Positions 1-5,427 of a DNA stretch of 7,384 nt are shown piece after piece. The position numbers were made by a program, and so were the translations under genes. The DNA is from Pseudomonadota bacterium (GTDB taxonomy: Bacteria; Pseudomonadota; Gammaproteobacteria; Acidithiobacillales; Acidithiobacillaceae): contig JAKAFG010000097.1 of NCBI GenBank assembly GCA_021818125.1, positions 1 through 7,384 of the forward strand, in the 5' to 3' direction. Each line of letters starts with the position of its first letter. Position 1 is the first letter of the stretch. Below the pieces are notes generated by a model that saw only the letters and a program-made list of their open reading frames with translations, ran no database searches and was not told the DNA's origin.

Positions 1-56
1 GCCACAAAGCTGATGGCCGCCAGATGGTCGAGGATATCCTCCGTCGCCGCCGACAT
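1..56 (-). CDS. cbbO: N-terminal fragment of a probable CbbO (VWA-domain Rubisco activase subunit)
   Basis: Only the first 18 or so codons are inside the window, reading MSAATEDILDHLAAISFV and then running off the left edge. The ATG at 56-54 has an AAGGA Shine-Dalgarno about 6 nt upstream, and that SD overlaps the TAA stop of the preceding cbbQ, so the two are almost certainly co-transcribed and coupled. The cbbO call rests on position: the gene directly after cbbQ is normally cbbO, whose product has a C-terminal von Willebrand factor A domain and acts as the adaptor between the CbbQ ring and Rubisco. The visible residues do not identify the family by themselves. A NorD-like VWA protein, the partner of the related NorQ ATPase, is the main alternative. 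Confidence 0.55.
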   Translation of the reverse strand, partial: MSAATEDILDHLAAISFV

Positions 57-65
57 GGCCGTTCC

Positions 66-896
66 TTAGCCCTGTTCCGGGAAGAAGGTCCGGAAAATCT
101 CCAGCAGCGCCTCGGCCAATTCCGAGTCGTCGGTCTGCGGATGGATGATCGCCACGGTACAGGCCTCCAGTGCATCCAGACCCGCCACCATCAGCGCACC
201 CGCATAGATCAGGGCGCGGGTAGAGGTCACCTCCTGCAATCCCTGATCCTTGAGGTTCCGTGCCTTACCCGCCGCCGCCACCAGCGCCCTGGCCCGACGC
301 TCATCCATGCCCGCCTCTTTCATCACAATCCGCGTTTCCACGTCGGCGGGCGGATAGTTGAAATTCATCCCCACAAAACGCTGCTTGGTCGAAGGCTTGA
401 GGTCCTTCAGCACCGTCTGGTAGCCCGGATTGTAGGAAATCACCAGCATAAAATCGGGGTGCGCAATAATCTCCACGCCGAGCTTCTCAATGGGCAGATG
501 ACGGCGATGATCGGTCAGCGGATGAATAACGACCGTCGTATCGGTACGCGCCTCGACGATCTCGTCCAGGTAGCAGATCGCACCCTCCCGCACCGCTTTG
601 GTCAGCGGGCCGTCCTGCCAGACCGTCTCGTCATCCTCGATCAGAAAACGTCCCACGAGGTCCGAACTGGTAAGGTCTTCATGGCAGGCGACGGTCACCA
701 GCGGCCGCTTCAGGCGCCACGCCATGTGCTCCAGAAAGCGGGTCTTACCGCAGCCCGTTGGCCCCTTGAGCATGACCGGCAGACGCCGATCCCAAGCCGC
801 CATAAACACCCTTACTTCATTCGCCACCGGCTGATAAAAAGGCTCCTCGAAGAGCAGGCGCAAGCCGTTACTCTCTGCCATTTTCGTCTCACTCAT
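66..896 (-). CDS. cbbQ: CbbQ/NirQ/NorQ-family MoxR AAA+ ATPase, probable Rubisco activase motor
   Basis: This is a 276-aa cytoplasmic AAA+ ATPase of the MoxR clade. Visible motifs are Walker A GPTGCGKT (residues 45-52), Walker B CYLDE (108-112), a sensor-1 SYNP (154-157), a probable arginine finger in KQRF (R173) and a sensor-2 type STRA near R227. The length fits CbbQ (about 260-280 aa). Family members form hexameric rings that work with a VWA protein; CbbQ with CbbO removes inhibitory sugar phosphates from Rubisco, while NorQ with NorD matures nitric oxide reductase. The start ATG (896-894) overlaps the upstream stop as ATGA, with GGGGA 6 nt before it. The downstream gene begins 9 nt after the stop. 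No rbcL/cbbM or nor gene is visible, so the Rubisco target is inferred from family resemblance and the likely autotrophic host. The AAA+ assignment is near certain; CbbQ rather than NorQ is probable. Confidence 0.82.
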   Translation of the reverse strand: MSETKMAESNGLRLLFEEPFYQPVANEVRVFMAAWDRRLPVMLKGPTGCGKTRFLEHMAWRLKRPLVTVACHEDLTSSDLVGRFLIEDDETVWQDGPLTKAVREGAICYLDEIVEARTDTTVVIHPLTDHRRHLPIEKLGVEIIAHPDFMLVISYNPGYQTVLKDLKPSTKQRFVGMNFNYPPADVETRIVMKEAGMDERRARALVAAAGKARNLKDQGLQEVTSTRALIYAGALMVAGLDALEACTVAIIHPQTDDSELAEALLEIFRTFFPEQG

Positions 897-1294
897 ACTT
901 TGTCCCCATGATTTTGCTCAGCATAACTGTGCAGGTACAGATAAATATGGCGCAGGGTATGAATCACCATGCGCTCTGGTTGTGCGGGCAGCGCATCGGT
1001 ACGCTCCGCTTTCAGGCAATTCTGGTAATAAATCAGTTCACGGCAATTGTCGCGAATGGTGTTCCAGTGGGGTGAACCTTTCACCAGCGCCCTCCACAAT
1101 TCCAGCAAATCCGCATCACCGACATAGGGCTTGTGCTCCGCAGCCAGCATAATGCGCAACATGGCTGCCGCTTCTTCCACGCCCGCCGCCACCAGTTCCG
1201 GCAAGGCCATCCCCGCGGTCTGCTGCCGCGCCAGCGCTTCAATACGCTCGTGCGTTGCATCTAATGCGCTTATTAACTTGTTTGACTGTGTCAT
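893..1294 (-). CDS. Conserved-looking 133-aa protein of unknown function, first gene of the cbbQ operon
   Basis: I do not recognise the family. The protein is soluble and appears mostly alpha-helical. It opens with a charged helix rich in Ala, Glu and Arg, followed by an Ala/Met-rich helix ending LRIMLAAEHK. A central part carries paired aromatics (RELIYYQN), and a C-terminal helix, HTLRHIYLYLHSYAEQ, is rich in His and Tyr. There is no signal peptide or membrane segment. Of three tandem possible starts (GTG 1300, ATG 1297, ATG 1294) I chose 1294, because AGGAG at 1304-1300 is then 5 nt upstream; the others overlap or crowd it. Its TGA overlaps the cbbQ ATG by 4 nt, so translation is probably coupled. 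That tight link suggests a role with the AAA+/VWA pair, perhaps as adaptor or target-recognition subunit, but this is inference only. Confidence 0.75.
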   Translation of the reverse strand: MTQSNKLISALDATHERIEALARQQTAGMALPELVAAGVEEAAAMLRIMLAAEHKPYVGDADLLELWRALVKGSPHWNTIRDNCRELIYYQNCLKAERTDALPAQPERMVIHTLRHIYLYLHSYAEQNHGDKV

Positions 1295-1420
1295 CATCAC
1301 TCCTGATGGATTTTCTGGCCGCGACCAGCTACCACTCCGCGCGATTTTCGTCTAGGATAAAAGAGTTTTAGCTGAATGCGTGTACAATTCATTTTATAGT
1401 GTGATTAAGAAGGGGCTACC
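1295..1420. promoter_or_regulatory. Divergent promoter region between the cbbQ operon and the 107-aa gene
   Basis: These 126 nt separate two divergently transcribed units, so they should hold both promoters. On the plus strand TATAGT at 1395-1400 matches the sigma-70 -10 consensus in five of six bases; the element 17 nt upstream (CTGAAT, 1372-1377) is a poor -35. An AAGGGG Shine-Dalgarno at 1410-1415 lies 5 nt before the plus-strand ATG. On the minus strand AGGAG at 1304-1300 serves the 133-aa gene, but I see no convincing -10/-35 pair. The stretch 1355-1410 is clearly AT-richer than the genes on either side, as expected for a promoter. Confidence 0.45.
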
Positions 1421-1744
1421 ATGAGTACGAATCTGATCAAAATGGTCAAACTCAACAACCTGCAATACAACGCCAACCGCGACCCGCAGGTTTACCGCCG
1501 CGTCGCCGGCCATCCTTTCCGGATTCAGGCCATGCTGGAAGGCAAGGGCACCGCGAAGATCAGCGTCACCTGCGAAGGCAAGACCCTGAAAGAAGCCAGC
1601 CTCGAATTGCCCGGCATTTTCTCCTACGAAATCACCTTCAAGAACGCCGGCATCCGTATCGCCACCCTCACCGTCAGCGCCAACGGCCAGAACGAAAGCC
1701 ATGACCTGCTGCTGGACACTGAAGCTCACGCCAAAGTCGGTTAG
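1421..1744 (+). CDS. 107-aa probable beta-sandwich protein of unknown function
   Basis: This is the only convincing plus-strand gene. The ATG has AAGGGG 5 nt upstream and a -10-like TATAGT further up. The product lacks a signal peptide, so it is probably cytoplasmic. From about residue 32 it alternates short hydrophobic and polar runs typical of beta strands (FRIQAML, KISVTCEG, SYEITF, IRIATLTVSA, HDLLLD), consistent with one immunoglobulin-like beta-sandwich domain. It has a single cysteine, C51. SoxZ is similar in size and fold type, but its typical N-terminal and C-terminal features are missing, so I do not name it SoxZ. A 135-aa reading frame on the opposite strand over the same bases lacks a ribosome-binding site and is taken as a shadow. 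The gene converges on the lipoate-ligase operon, and a hairpin follows its stop. Confidence 0.75.
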   Translation: MSTNLIKMVKLNNLQYNANRDPQVYRRVAGHPFRIQAMLEGKGTAKISVTCEGKTLKEASLELPGIFSYEITFKNAGIRIATLTVSANGQNESHDLLLDTEAHAKVG

Positions 1745-1761
1745 CGCTTCACCGCAGGCAG

Positions 1762-1789
1762 CGCCCATCGGTTCTCCAGCTGATGGGCG
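1762..1789 (+). terminator. Hairpin between convergent genes, possible terminator
   Basis: CGCCCATC (1762-1769) pairs exactly with GATGGGCG (1782-1789). In plus-strand RNA the stem extends by four more pairs, including two G-U pairs, leaving a CTCC loop (1774-1777). It begins 17 nt after the 107-aa gene stops and ends 12 nt before the stop of the opposing gene. No U-run follows in either direction, so it is not a textbook intrinsic terminator; it may act as an RNA 3'-end stabiliser or a transcription-collision block. The G-U pairs make it stronger in the plus-strand transcript. Confidence 0.5.
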
Positions 1790-1801
1790 GTACCCCAACA
1801 T

Positions 1802-2179
1802 TTACCAGCCAAACAGGGCAAAAAACTCCGGCAGGCGCTGCAAGCCCGCATCCCGGTCAAAAAAGCGGTCCGCCCGCGCCGAACGCGCCGCATCCCGCTG
1901 TTCCTGGCTCCCACCCAAACAAAATATCGCAATATTCAATTGATATTCCTGCCGCAGGGTATCAATCAATTCAATAGGCTCTACAATCCCCGGATCATCC
2001 AGATTCAGCAGCATAAAACGATGCAGCAGCACTTCCTGCCAATCGCCAAGGCCATCCAGGTCCGTAGCCTCCGTCATCCCCCAGCCTTCGGGCGTCGCCG
2101 CCATGACCGCCGCGTGCAATTCCGGATCACTTGCCATGAGAATAAAGCGCTTGCGCATCCGATCACTGATAGTGGGCAC
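1802..2179 (-). CDS. Degenerate CheY-like (pseudo-receiver) protein, 125 aa
   Basis: The length and strand/helix order match a stand-alone response-regulator receiver domain. RFILMASDPEL (11-21) corresponds to beta-1 with the acidic pair reduced to S17-D18. WGMTEATDLDG (33-43) resembles the usual beta-2 segment. FMLLNLDDPG (55-64) matches the LLDLxMPG segment, but the phospho-acceptor Asp is Asn (N59). IAIFCLGG (83-90) is beta-4 without the normal Thr/Ser-Ala. ADRFFDRD (103-110) matches beta-5 but has Asp where the invariant Lys should be. It therefore probably cannot be phosphorylated in the normal way and may act as a protein-interaction module. The start is GTG (2179-2177) with GGAGG 9 nt upstream, a somewhat long spacing. 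It lies 52 nt downstream of the lipoate ligase gene on the same strand, so co-transcription is likely. No DNA-binding or other output domain is present. The fold assignment is by eye. Confidence 0.75.
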   Translation of the reverse strand: MPTISDRMRKRFILMASDPELHAAVMAATPEGWGMTEATDLDGLGDWQEVLLHRFMLLNLDDPGIVEPIELIDTLRQEYQLNIAIFCLGGSQEQRDAARSARADRFFDRDAGLQRLPEFFALFGW

Positions 2180-2231
2180 TCGGCCACCTCCATTGCATGA
2201 ATTCAGGATATCCGTGAGAAGTGCGGTGGGC

Positions 2232-3245
2232 TCAATCCGTCCAGACCGCCGTCCCTAATAGTCTTTCGCCCCAGTGCGGAGCTTCTTTGCCAGCGATTTC
2301 TCGCAACCGCTCGCCAAGCTGGACAGGGTCAGGCTGCAGGCCGGTTAACCGTGCCCCCTGCCCCGCCGACCAGGCAGAACCAGCGACGCGCCGAAAGGTG
2401 CCATTTTCCGTCCACACCCGCAGCCAATGGCCATCGGGCCAGTGCTGCTCCGTCAGGAAAGCACCCGCTTTGAGCTTGATACCGGCAGGCACCCGACGGC
2501 GGATGGGCTGGTCCCAGTCCACATCCTCCAACTCAGTCTGCTCCACCGTACGCCGCTCTATCTCCGTAGGCTCCGTCGGAAACACCACCTCCCAGCCCGT
2601 AGCACGCAGCAACACCGGACAGACCTCCAGCACTGCCTCCGCACCTACCACTCTGTCCAGCAACTGCGACCAGCTACACAGCCCTTCCTGCAAAGCCTCT
2701 ATCAGCCATGTGCGAAAGCCCGCCGAAGGGGCTGCCACGCAGTCCACAAAGGACGCCCACTGCGCCTCCAGAATAAAGCTGCCACCCAGCACCAGACTGT
2801 GCCCAATGGTCGCGGCCCCGGTGCCACTGATCTTGCGCCCCTGACACCAGAAATCATGCCCTTCCCGCGCCTCCACTTTCAGGCCGAAATACTCATGCAC
2901 AGCGATCACCCAAGGGGCAATCAGGGCAAACAACTCAGGCGCACGGCGCACCCGCGTAGCAGGCGGAAAGATAAAGAAATAACTCAACTGACCAGGATCT
3001 ACCCAGACCAAACCACCGCCCAGGGCTCGTTGCACAACCGGAACCCCCAGCCGCTCGCAAGCCAACCGGTCCAGCTCCGCACCCGGCCCCTGCGCGGCCC
3101 CCAGACTCAGATGGGCGTCAGACTGCGCCAGCAGCAGAATGGGAGGCATATCCTGCTCGCCCTGCGCCTCCGCCAAGCCAACATAAGCACGGTGCAGAGC
3201 CTCCGGGGCGAGTTTCCCCAGACGGATAAGGCGAATTCGCATCAT
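2232..3245 (-). CDS. lplA: Lipoate-protein ligase A family protein (sLplA-like)
   Basis: This 337-aa protein has the biotin/lipoate ligase catalytic domain. RALGGGLVWVD (73-83) matches the nucleotide/lipoyl-binding RRxSGGGxVxHD motif of LplA, and GRKISGTG (136-143) carries the catalytic lysine K138, followed by the HSLVLGGSFIL strand (149-159). Residues about 250-337 resemble the small C-terminal accessory domain of bacterial LplA, so both halves are in one chain. The enzyme activates lipoate or octanoate with ATP and attaches it to a lysine of a carrier domain in the cytoplasm. With LipS1-type genes nearby, the likely partner is the lipoate-binding protein LbpA of the sHdr sulfur-oxidation system, which would make this an sLplA; LbpA itself is not in the window. 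The start is one of two tandem ATGs (3245 or 3242). Both lack a clear Shine-Dalgarno, but family alignment needs the N-terminus from here. It follows the 136-aa gene by 41 nt. Confidence 0.85.
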   Translation of the reverse strand: MMRIRLIRLGKLAPEALHRAYVGLAEAQGEQDMPPILLLAQSDAHLSLGAAQGPGAELDRLACERLGVPVVQRALGGGLVWVDPGQLSYFFIFPPATRVRRAPELFALIAPWVIAVHEYFGLKVEAREGHDFWCQGRKISGTGAATIGHSLVLGGSFILEAQWASFVDCVAAPSAGFRTWLIEALQEGLCSWSQLLDRVVGAEAVLEVCPVLLRATGWEVVFPTEPTEIERRTVEQTELEDVDWDQPIRRRVPAGIKLKAGAFLTEQHWPDGHWLRVWTENGTFRRVAGSAWSAGQGARLTGLQPDPVQLGERLREIAGKEAPHWGERLLGTAVWTD

Positions 3246-3286
3246 CTACAAAACCGCACCCGACCGAAGCGATTAACCCGCGTTCA

Positions 3287-3697
3287 TCAGCCCTCCGTGG
3301 TCTCCGCCTGCGTTTCTTTATCCTTCGGACGGTAAAAAACCGAGAAGTAAAAGTCGCGCTCATTGAGGGCCTGATGCCAGCGCGCCCGCTCTTCCACGCC
3401 CGCCTGCATGATCCCTGCCATGGCCATGGACTGCTCGCTGTCGAGAATCAGGATGCCGTCCTGCAAATCTTCATCCAGATCAATAAAATGAGCCGCCAGC
3501 CCTTGCGGCTCCTGGATATGTACCAGGAAAGACCTGCAGGAGGGGTCTTCCGGGTCCAGCGGTGTCATCACCAGCCGCCCCAGATAAGCCATGCGCGCCA
3601 GTTGATTGAAACGGGGAATCTCCAACTTTTTCCCCATCTTGTACTTTTTCAGCTCGTTCTTCAGGCTGCTCACATCGGTAATCGGTATCGACTTCAT
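3287..3697 (-). CDS. 136-aa protein of unknown function, head of the lipoate-ligase operon
   Basis: I do not recognise the family. The soluble product starts with a Lys-rich helix (SSLKNELKKYKMGKK) and a basic segment around PRFNQLARMAYLGR. A central alternating stretch, SFLVHIQEP then AAHFIDLDEDLQDGILILDSE, looks like an alpha/beta core with a strongly acidic patch. It ends with a helix (MQAGVEERARWHQAL), a strand (FYFSVFYRP) and a charged tail. It has one cysteine and no signal peptide. I start at ATG 3697-3695, with AGGGA 5 nt upstream; an earlier TTG at 3712 is less likely because it would overlap that SD. It begins 67 nt beyond the T-tract of the FadL gene's terminator, so it is the first gene of a new unit, followed by lplA after 41 nt. 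The tight grouping suggests a role in lipoate attachment or carrier handling, which is inference. Confidence 0.72.
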   Translation of the reverse strand: MKSIPITDVSSLKNELKKYKMGKKLEIPRFNQLARMAYLGRLVMTPLDPEDPSCRSFLVHIQEPQGLAAHFIDLDEDLQDGILILDSEQSMAMAGIMQAGVEERARWHQALNERDFYFSVFYRPKDKETQAETTEG

Positions 3698-3763
3698 GAT
3701 AATCCCTAGCAATACGGTCGGCTATATATTCCCCCAAACCCCCTCCCCATGCAAGACGCCCAC
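3698..3763 (-). promoter_or_regulatory. Putative promoter/leader of the 136-aa gene-lplA operon, with G-rich track
   Basis: The upstream gene's terminator ends at 3764, so this 66-nt gap should contain the promoter of the downstream unit. A TATATA box lies near 3723-3729. No good -35 at standard spacing is seen; TTGCAT at 3754-3749 is 18-20 nt away and matches only TTG. Between them, the minus strand carries GGGG, GGGGG and GGGGG runs (3748-3731), and a further GGG lies at 3761-3759. An AGGGA ribosome-binding site directly precedes the ATG. Confidence 0.35.
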
Positions 3764-3789
3764 AAAAAAGGAGACGGTTGCCCGTCTCC
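3764..3789 (-). terminator. Intrinsic terminator of the FadL-like gene
   Basis: On the minus strand GGAGACGG (3789-3782) and CCGTCTCC (3777-3770) form a perfect 8-bp stem with a GCAA tetraloop, followed directly by six T (3769-3764). It starts 23 nt after the stop codon of the FadL-like gene. It separates that gene from the lipoate-ligase operon. Confidence 0.9.
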
Positions 3790-3812
3790 CGCATAACCCG
3801 AGGAGGGATTTT

Positions 3813-5180
3813 TTAGAATTCGTAACCGATCTGAAGGCCGTAGGAATTTTCCGAAAGCGTTGCGCTTGGCGTCGCGAGCGTCTGACCCGGTTGCTGGAAC
3901 GGCGATATTCCGCCGGTGTTAGTATTGGAGAACTCGTGCATGTAGGCCTCCGTCAACTTCCACCCCATGCCCAGCTTTTGTGTGGCACCGAAGGTGATGG
4001 CATTCTGCACGATGGCCGGGAAGATCAGATTGGAGGCAATCGTGTTGTTACTGATGGGATTGGAACCATATGTATAGCCAGCACGTACCTGCAGCCAGTT
4101 GGTGAGATCATATTGTGTGCCGATGTTCGCCACCCACTGGTTCTTCCAATGCATCGGTAATGCAATAGAGGATACACTACCCGCAGGTGCGCCATGATAA
4201 ACGGCATTCCAAGGACCAGACACGTCAAAGTTATTCATAGTGCTCGCCCAGTTAATCCACTGCCCCTCTACACTGATCAACCATTGCGGGATTGGGCGGA
4301 TCGCCAGACCAAACGCAACCTGCTGCGGATAATTCAGAGTACCGCTATATTGACCGGGACTTCCGTATACCCCAGACCCGGTTTGATTTACCTGATTTTG
4401 AACGCCCGCCTGCCAGTTTAGGGACGAAAACCAAATGGGTGATTTATAGGTCAGGCCCAAGGTGACCATATCATTCACCTTGTAGAGCATACCCAAAGTA
4501 AAGCCAGCGCCATATGCCCACGAAGGATTAGCGAGATTCAATCCACCCGTGACCGGCATAATACTGGTGACAGGCACGCCACCCGGTGTTTGTCCAACAA
4601 TAACTGGCGCATACTGCGAAAAAGTCTGCTGGAAAGAAGCTTGTTCAGCAGCAATATTCAGCGTAGCACCCACAGCCAAATGATGATTCACCTTCATAGC
4701 AATAGAAGGTGCCATTTGCATAAAGGTGATGCTACTAAAAGCTTGCGCGTATCCGCCATAGGGTAGATGAGGATTGGCAGGCACATTCTGCAAATAATTC
4801 ACACCCAAACCAGAAGTACCATACACACCACCGCCAAATACAATCCCATCCCCAAATGCAGGTGCCACCCAACCTATCGCGGGCACGCCATATACATTGC
4901 TGTGGCTGCCAATCTCACCAAAACCCAGATTGGTTTTACGGGTCGGATTAAAAATTTCTGCCGAGAACGCGGCTTGCGGAGTCATCAATGCCAGTCCGGC
5001 CGGGTTGCTGATGGCCGCAGACAGAGGATCATCAGGAGCCGCAACCACGGCACCTGCCATGCCCACGGCATACTGACCAATACCAATCAACTGATAACCA
5101 TCTGTTGCAAATGCGCTGGCCGACAGGCCCATCGCCAATGTCGCGCCAACCGCAATTCCTAAAATTTGTGATTTTTTCAT
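3813..5180 (-). CDS. OmpP1/FadL/TodX-family outer-membrane transport protein
   Basis: This 455-aa precursor has a clear Sec signal peptide: MKK, a hydrophobic core, and an ASAFA cleavage site after residue 25. The mature N-terminus shows the FadL hallmark, a Gly/Ala-rich hatch segment ending in ISNPAGLA with NPAG at 59-62. The rest has alternating amphipathic strands with Trp/Tyr/Phe girdles, and it ends SYGLQIGYEF, the C-terminal Phe signal of outer-membrane beta-barrels. The size matches E. coli FadL (446 aa precursor). The family moves hydrophobic compounds such as long-chain fatty acids and aromatics across the outer membrane through a lateral opening. The substrate here cannot be read from sequence. 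Its place between two lipoate-assembly blocks suggests a sulfur- or lipid-related cargo. The ATG has GGAGG 6 nt upstream. The gene has its own terminator and probably its own promoter, so it appears monocistronic. Its codons look AT-richer than those of its neighbours, especially towards the 5' end. Confidence 0.92.
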   Translation of the reverse strand: MKKSQILGIAVGATLAMGLSASAFATDGYQLIGIGQYAVGMAGAVVAAPDDPLSAAISNPAGLALMTPQAAFSAEIFNPTRKTNLGFGEIGSHSNVYGVPAIGWVAPAFGDGIVFGGGVYGTSGLGVNYLQNVPANPHLPYGGYAQAFSSITFMQMAPSIAMKVNHHLAVGATLNIAAEQASFQQTFSQYAPVIVGQTPGGVPVTSIMPVTGGLNLANPSWAYGAGFTLGMLYKVNDMVTLGLTYKSPIWFSSLNWQAGVQNQVNQTGSGVYGSPGQYSGTLNYPQQVAFGLAIRPIPQWLISVEGQWINWASTMNNFDVSGPWNAVYHGAPAGSVSSIALPMHWKNQWVANIGTQYDLTNWLQVRAGYTYGSNPISNNTIASNLIFPAIVQNAITFGATQKLGMGWKLTEAYMHEFSNTNTGGISPFQQPGQTLATPSATLSENSYGLQIGYEF

Positions 5181-5359
5181 CTGAATCCTCCGCCCTCAGT
5201 TGTGTCGCTAATGACACGATGATTGTGTCGGAACTGGAACAGTGTTGCAAGGCCTTGGTTCTATCAATTTTTTAATCCGTTTATCAACCCACAAAATGAT
5301 GGTTTATTAGCAATAATAAATATTATAAAGGCCCATAAGAGAACCCACGGAAATCCAAC
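5181..5359 (-). promoter_or_regulatory. Promoter and leader region of the FadL-like gene
   Basis: This AT-rich stretch lies between the upstream gene's terminator and the FadL-like start codon. On the minus strand TTGATA (5287-5282, five of six to the -35 consensus) is 18 nt before TAGAAC (5263-5258, four of six to the -10 consensus), which would start transcription near 5251. A perfect TATAAT also occurs within the AT-rich segment around 5320-5330 but has no matching -35. The leader carries repeated TGTGTCG sequences, listed separately. The GGAGG ribosome-binding site is just before 5180. Confidence 0.35.
5201..5230. repeat. TGTGTCG direct repeat with inverted copy in the FadL leader
   Basis: TGTGTCG occurs at 5201-5207 and again at 5224-5230. 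Between them GACAC at 5213-5217 forms an inverted repeat with GTGTC at 5202-5206, separated by 6 nt. This gives three half-sites in 30 nt, 21-50 nt upstream of the FadL-like start codon. It could be an operator or part of an mRNA hairpin. The copies are short and chance remains possible. Confidence 0.35.
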
Positions 5360-5380
5360 AAAAAAGGGGCCGAAGCCCCT
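5360..5380 (-). terminator. Intrinsic terminator of the lipT-lipS1 unit (TTCG loop)
   Basis: On the minus strand AGGGGC (5380-5375), TTCG loop, GCCCCT (5370-5365) forms a 6-bp GC-rich stem capped by the very stable TTCG tetraloop and followed by a T-run reaching 5360. It lies 47 nt after the stop of the radical SAM gene. It separates that unit from the FadL-like gene. Confidence 0.9.
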
Positions 5381-5427
5381 ATATGCGCACTACATAATAT
5401 ACCCTGATTCGGGGCGAGACCTTGGCA

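Noticed and set aside
24..911. A 295-codon plus-strand frame over cbbQ
   Set aside because: Antisense shadow of the AAA+ gene; the minus strand has Walker A, Walker B and sensor motifs.
1421..1744. SoxZ identity for the 107-aa protein
   Set aside because: Size and likely fold fit, but characteristic SoxZ segments are not visible and no soxY is adjacent.
1394..1801. A 135-codon minus-strand frame over the 107-aa gene
   Set aside because: No ribosome-binding site, and the Gly/Ala/Val-rich translation is typical of an antisense shadow; the plus-strand gene has SD and -10 signals.
2427..3335. A 302-codon plus-strand frame over lplA
   Set aside because: Low-complexity Gln/Arg/Leu-rich translation antisense to a gene with the LplA catalytic motifs.
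3698..3712. Upstream TTG start at 3712 for the 136-aa protein
   Set aside because: It would place the AGGGA ribosome-binding site inside the coding sequence; the ATG at 3697 has correct spacing.
5181..5359. Sigma-54 promoter around TTGCAAC (minus strand) in the FadL leader
   Set aside because: TTGC is present, but no GG at the required -24 spacing is found.
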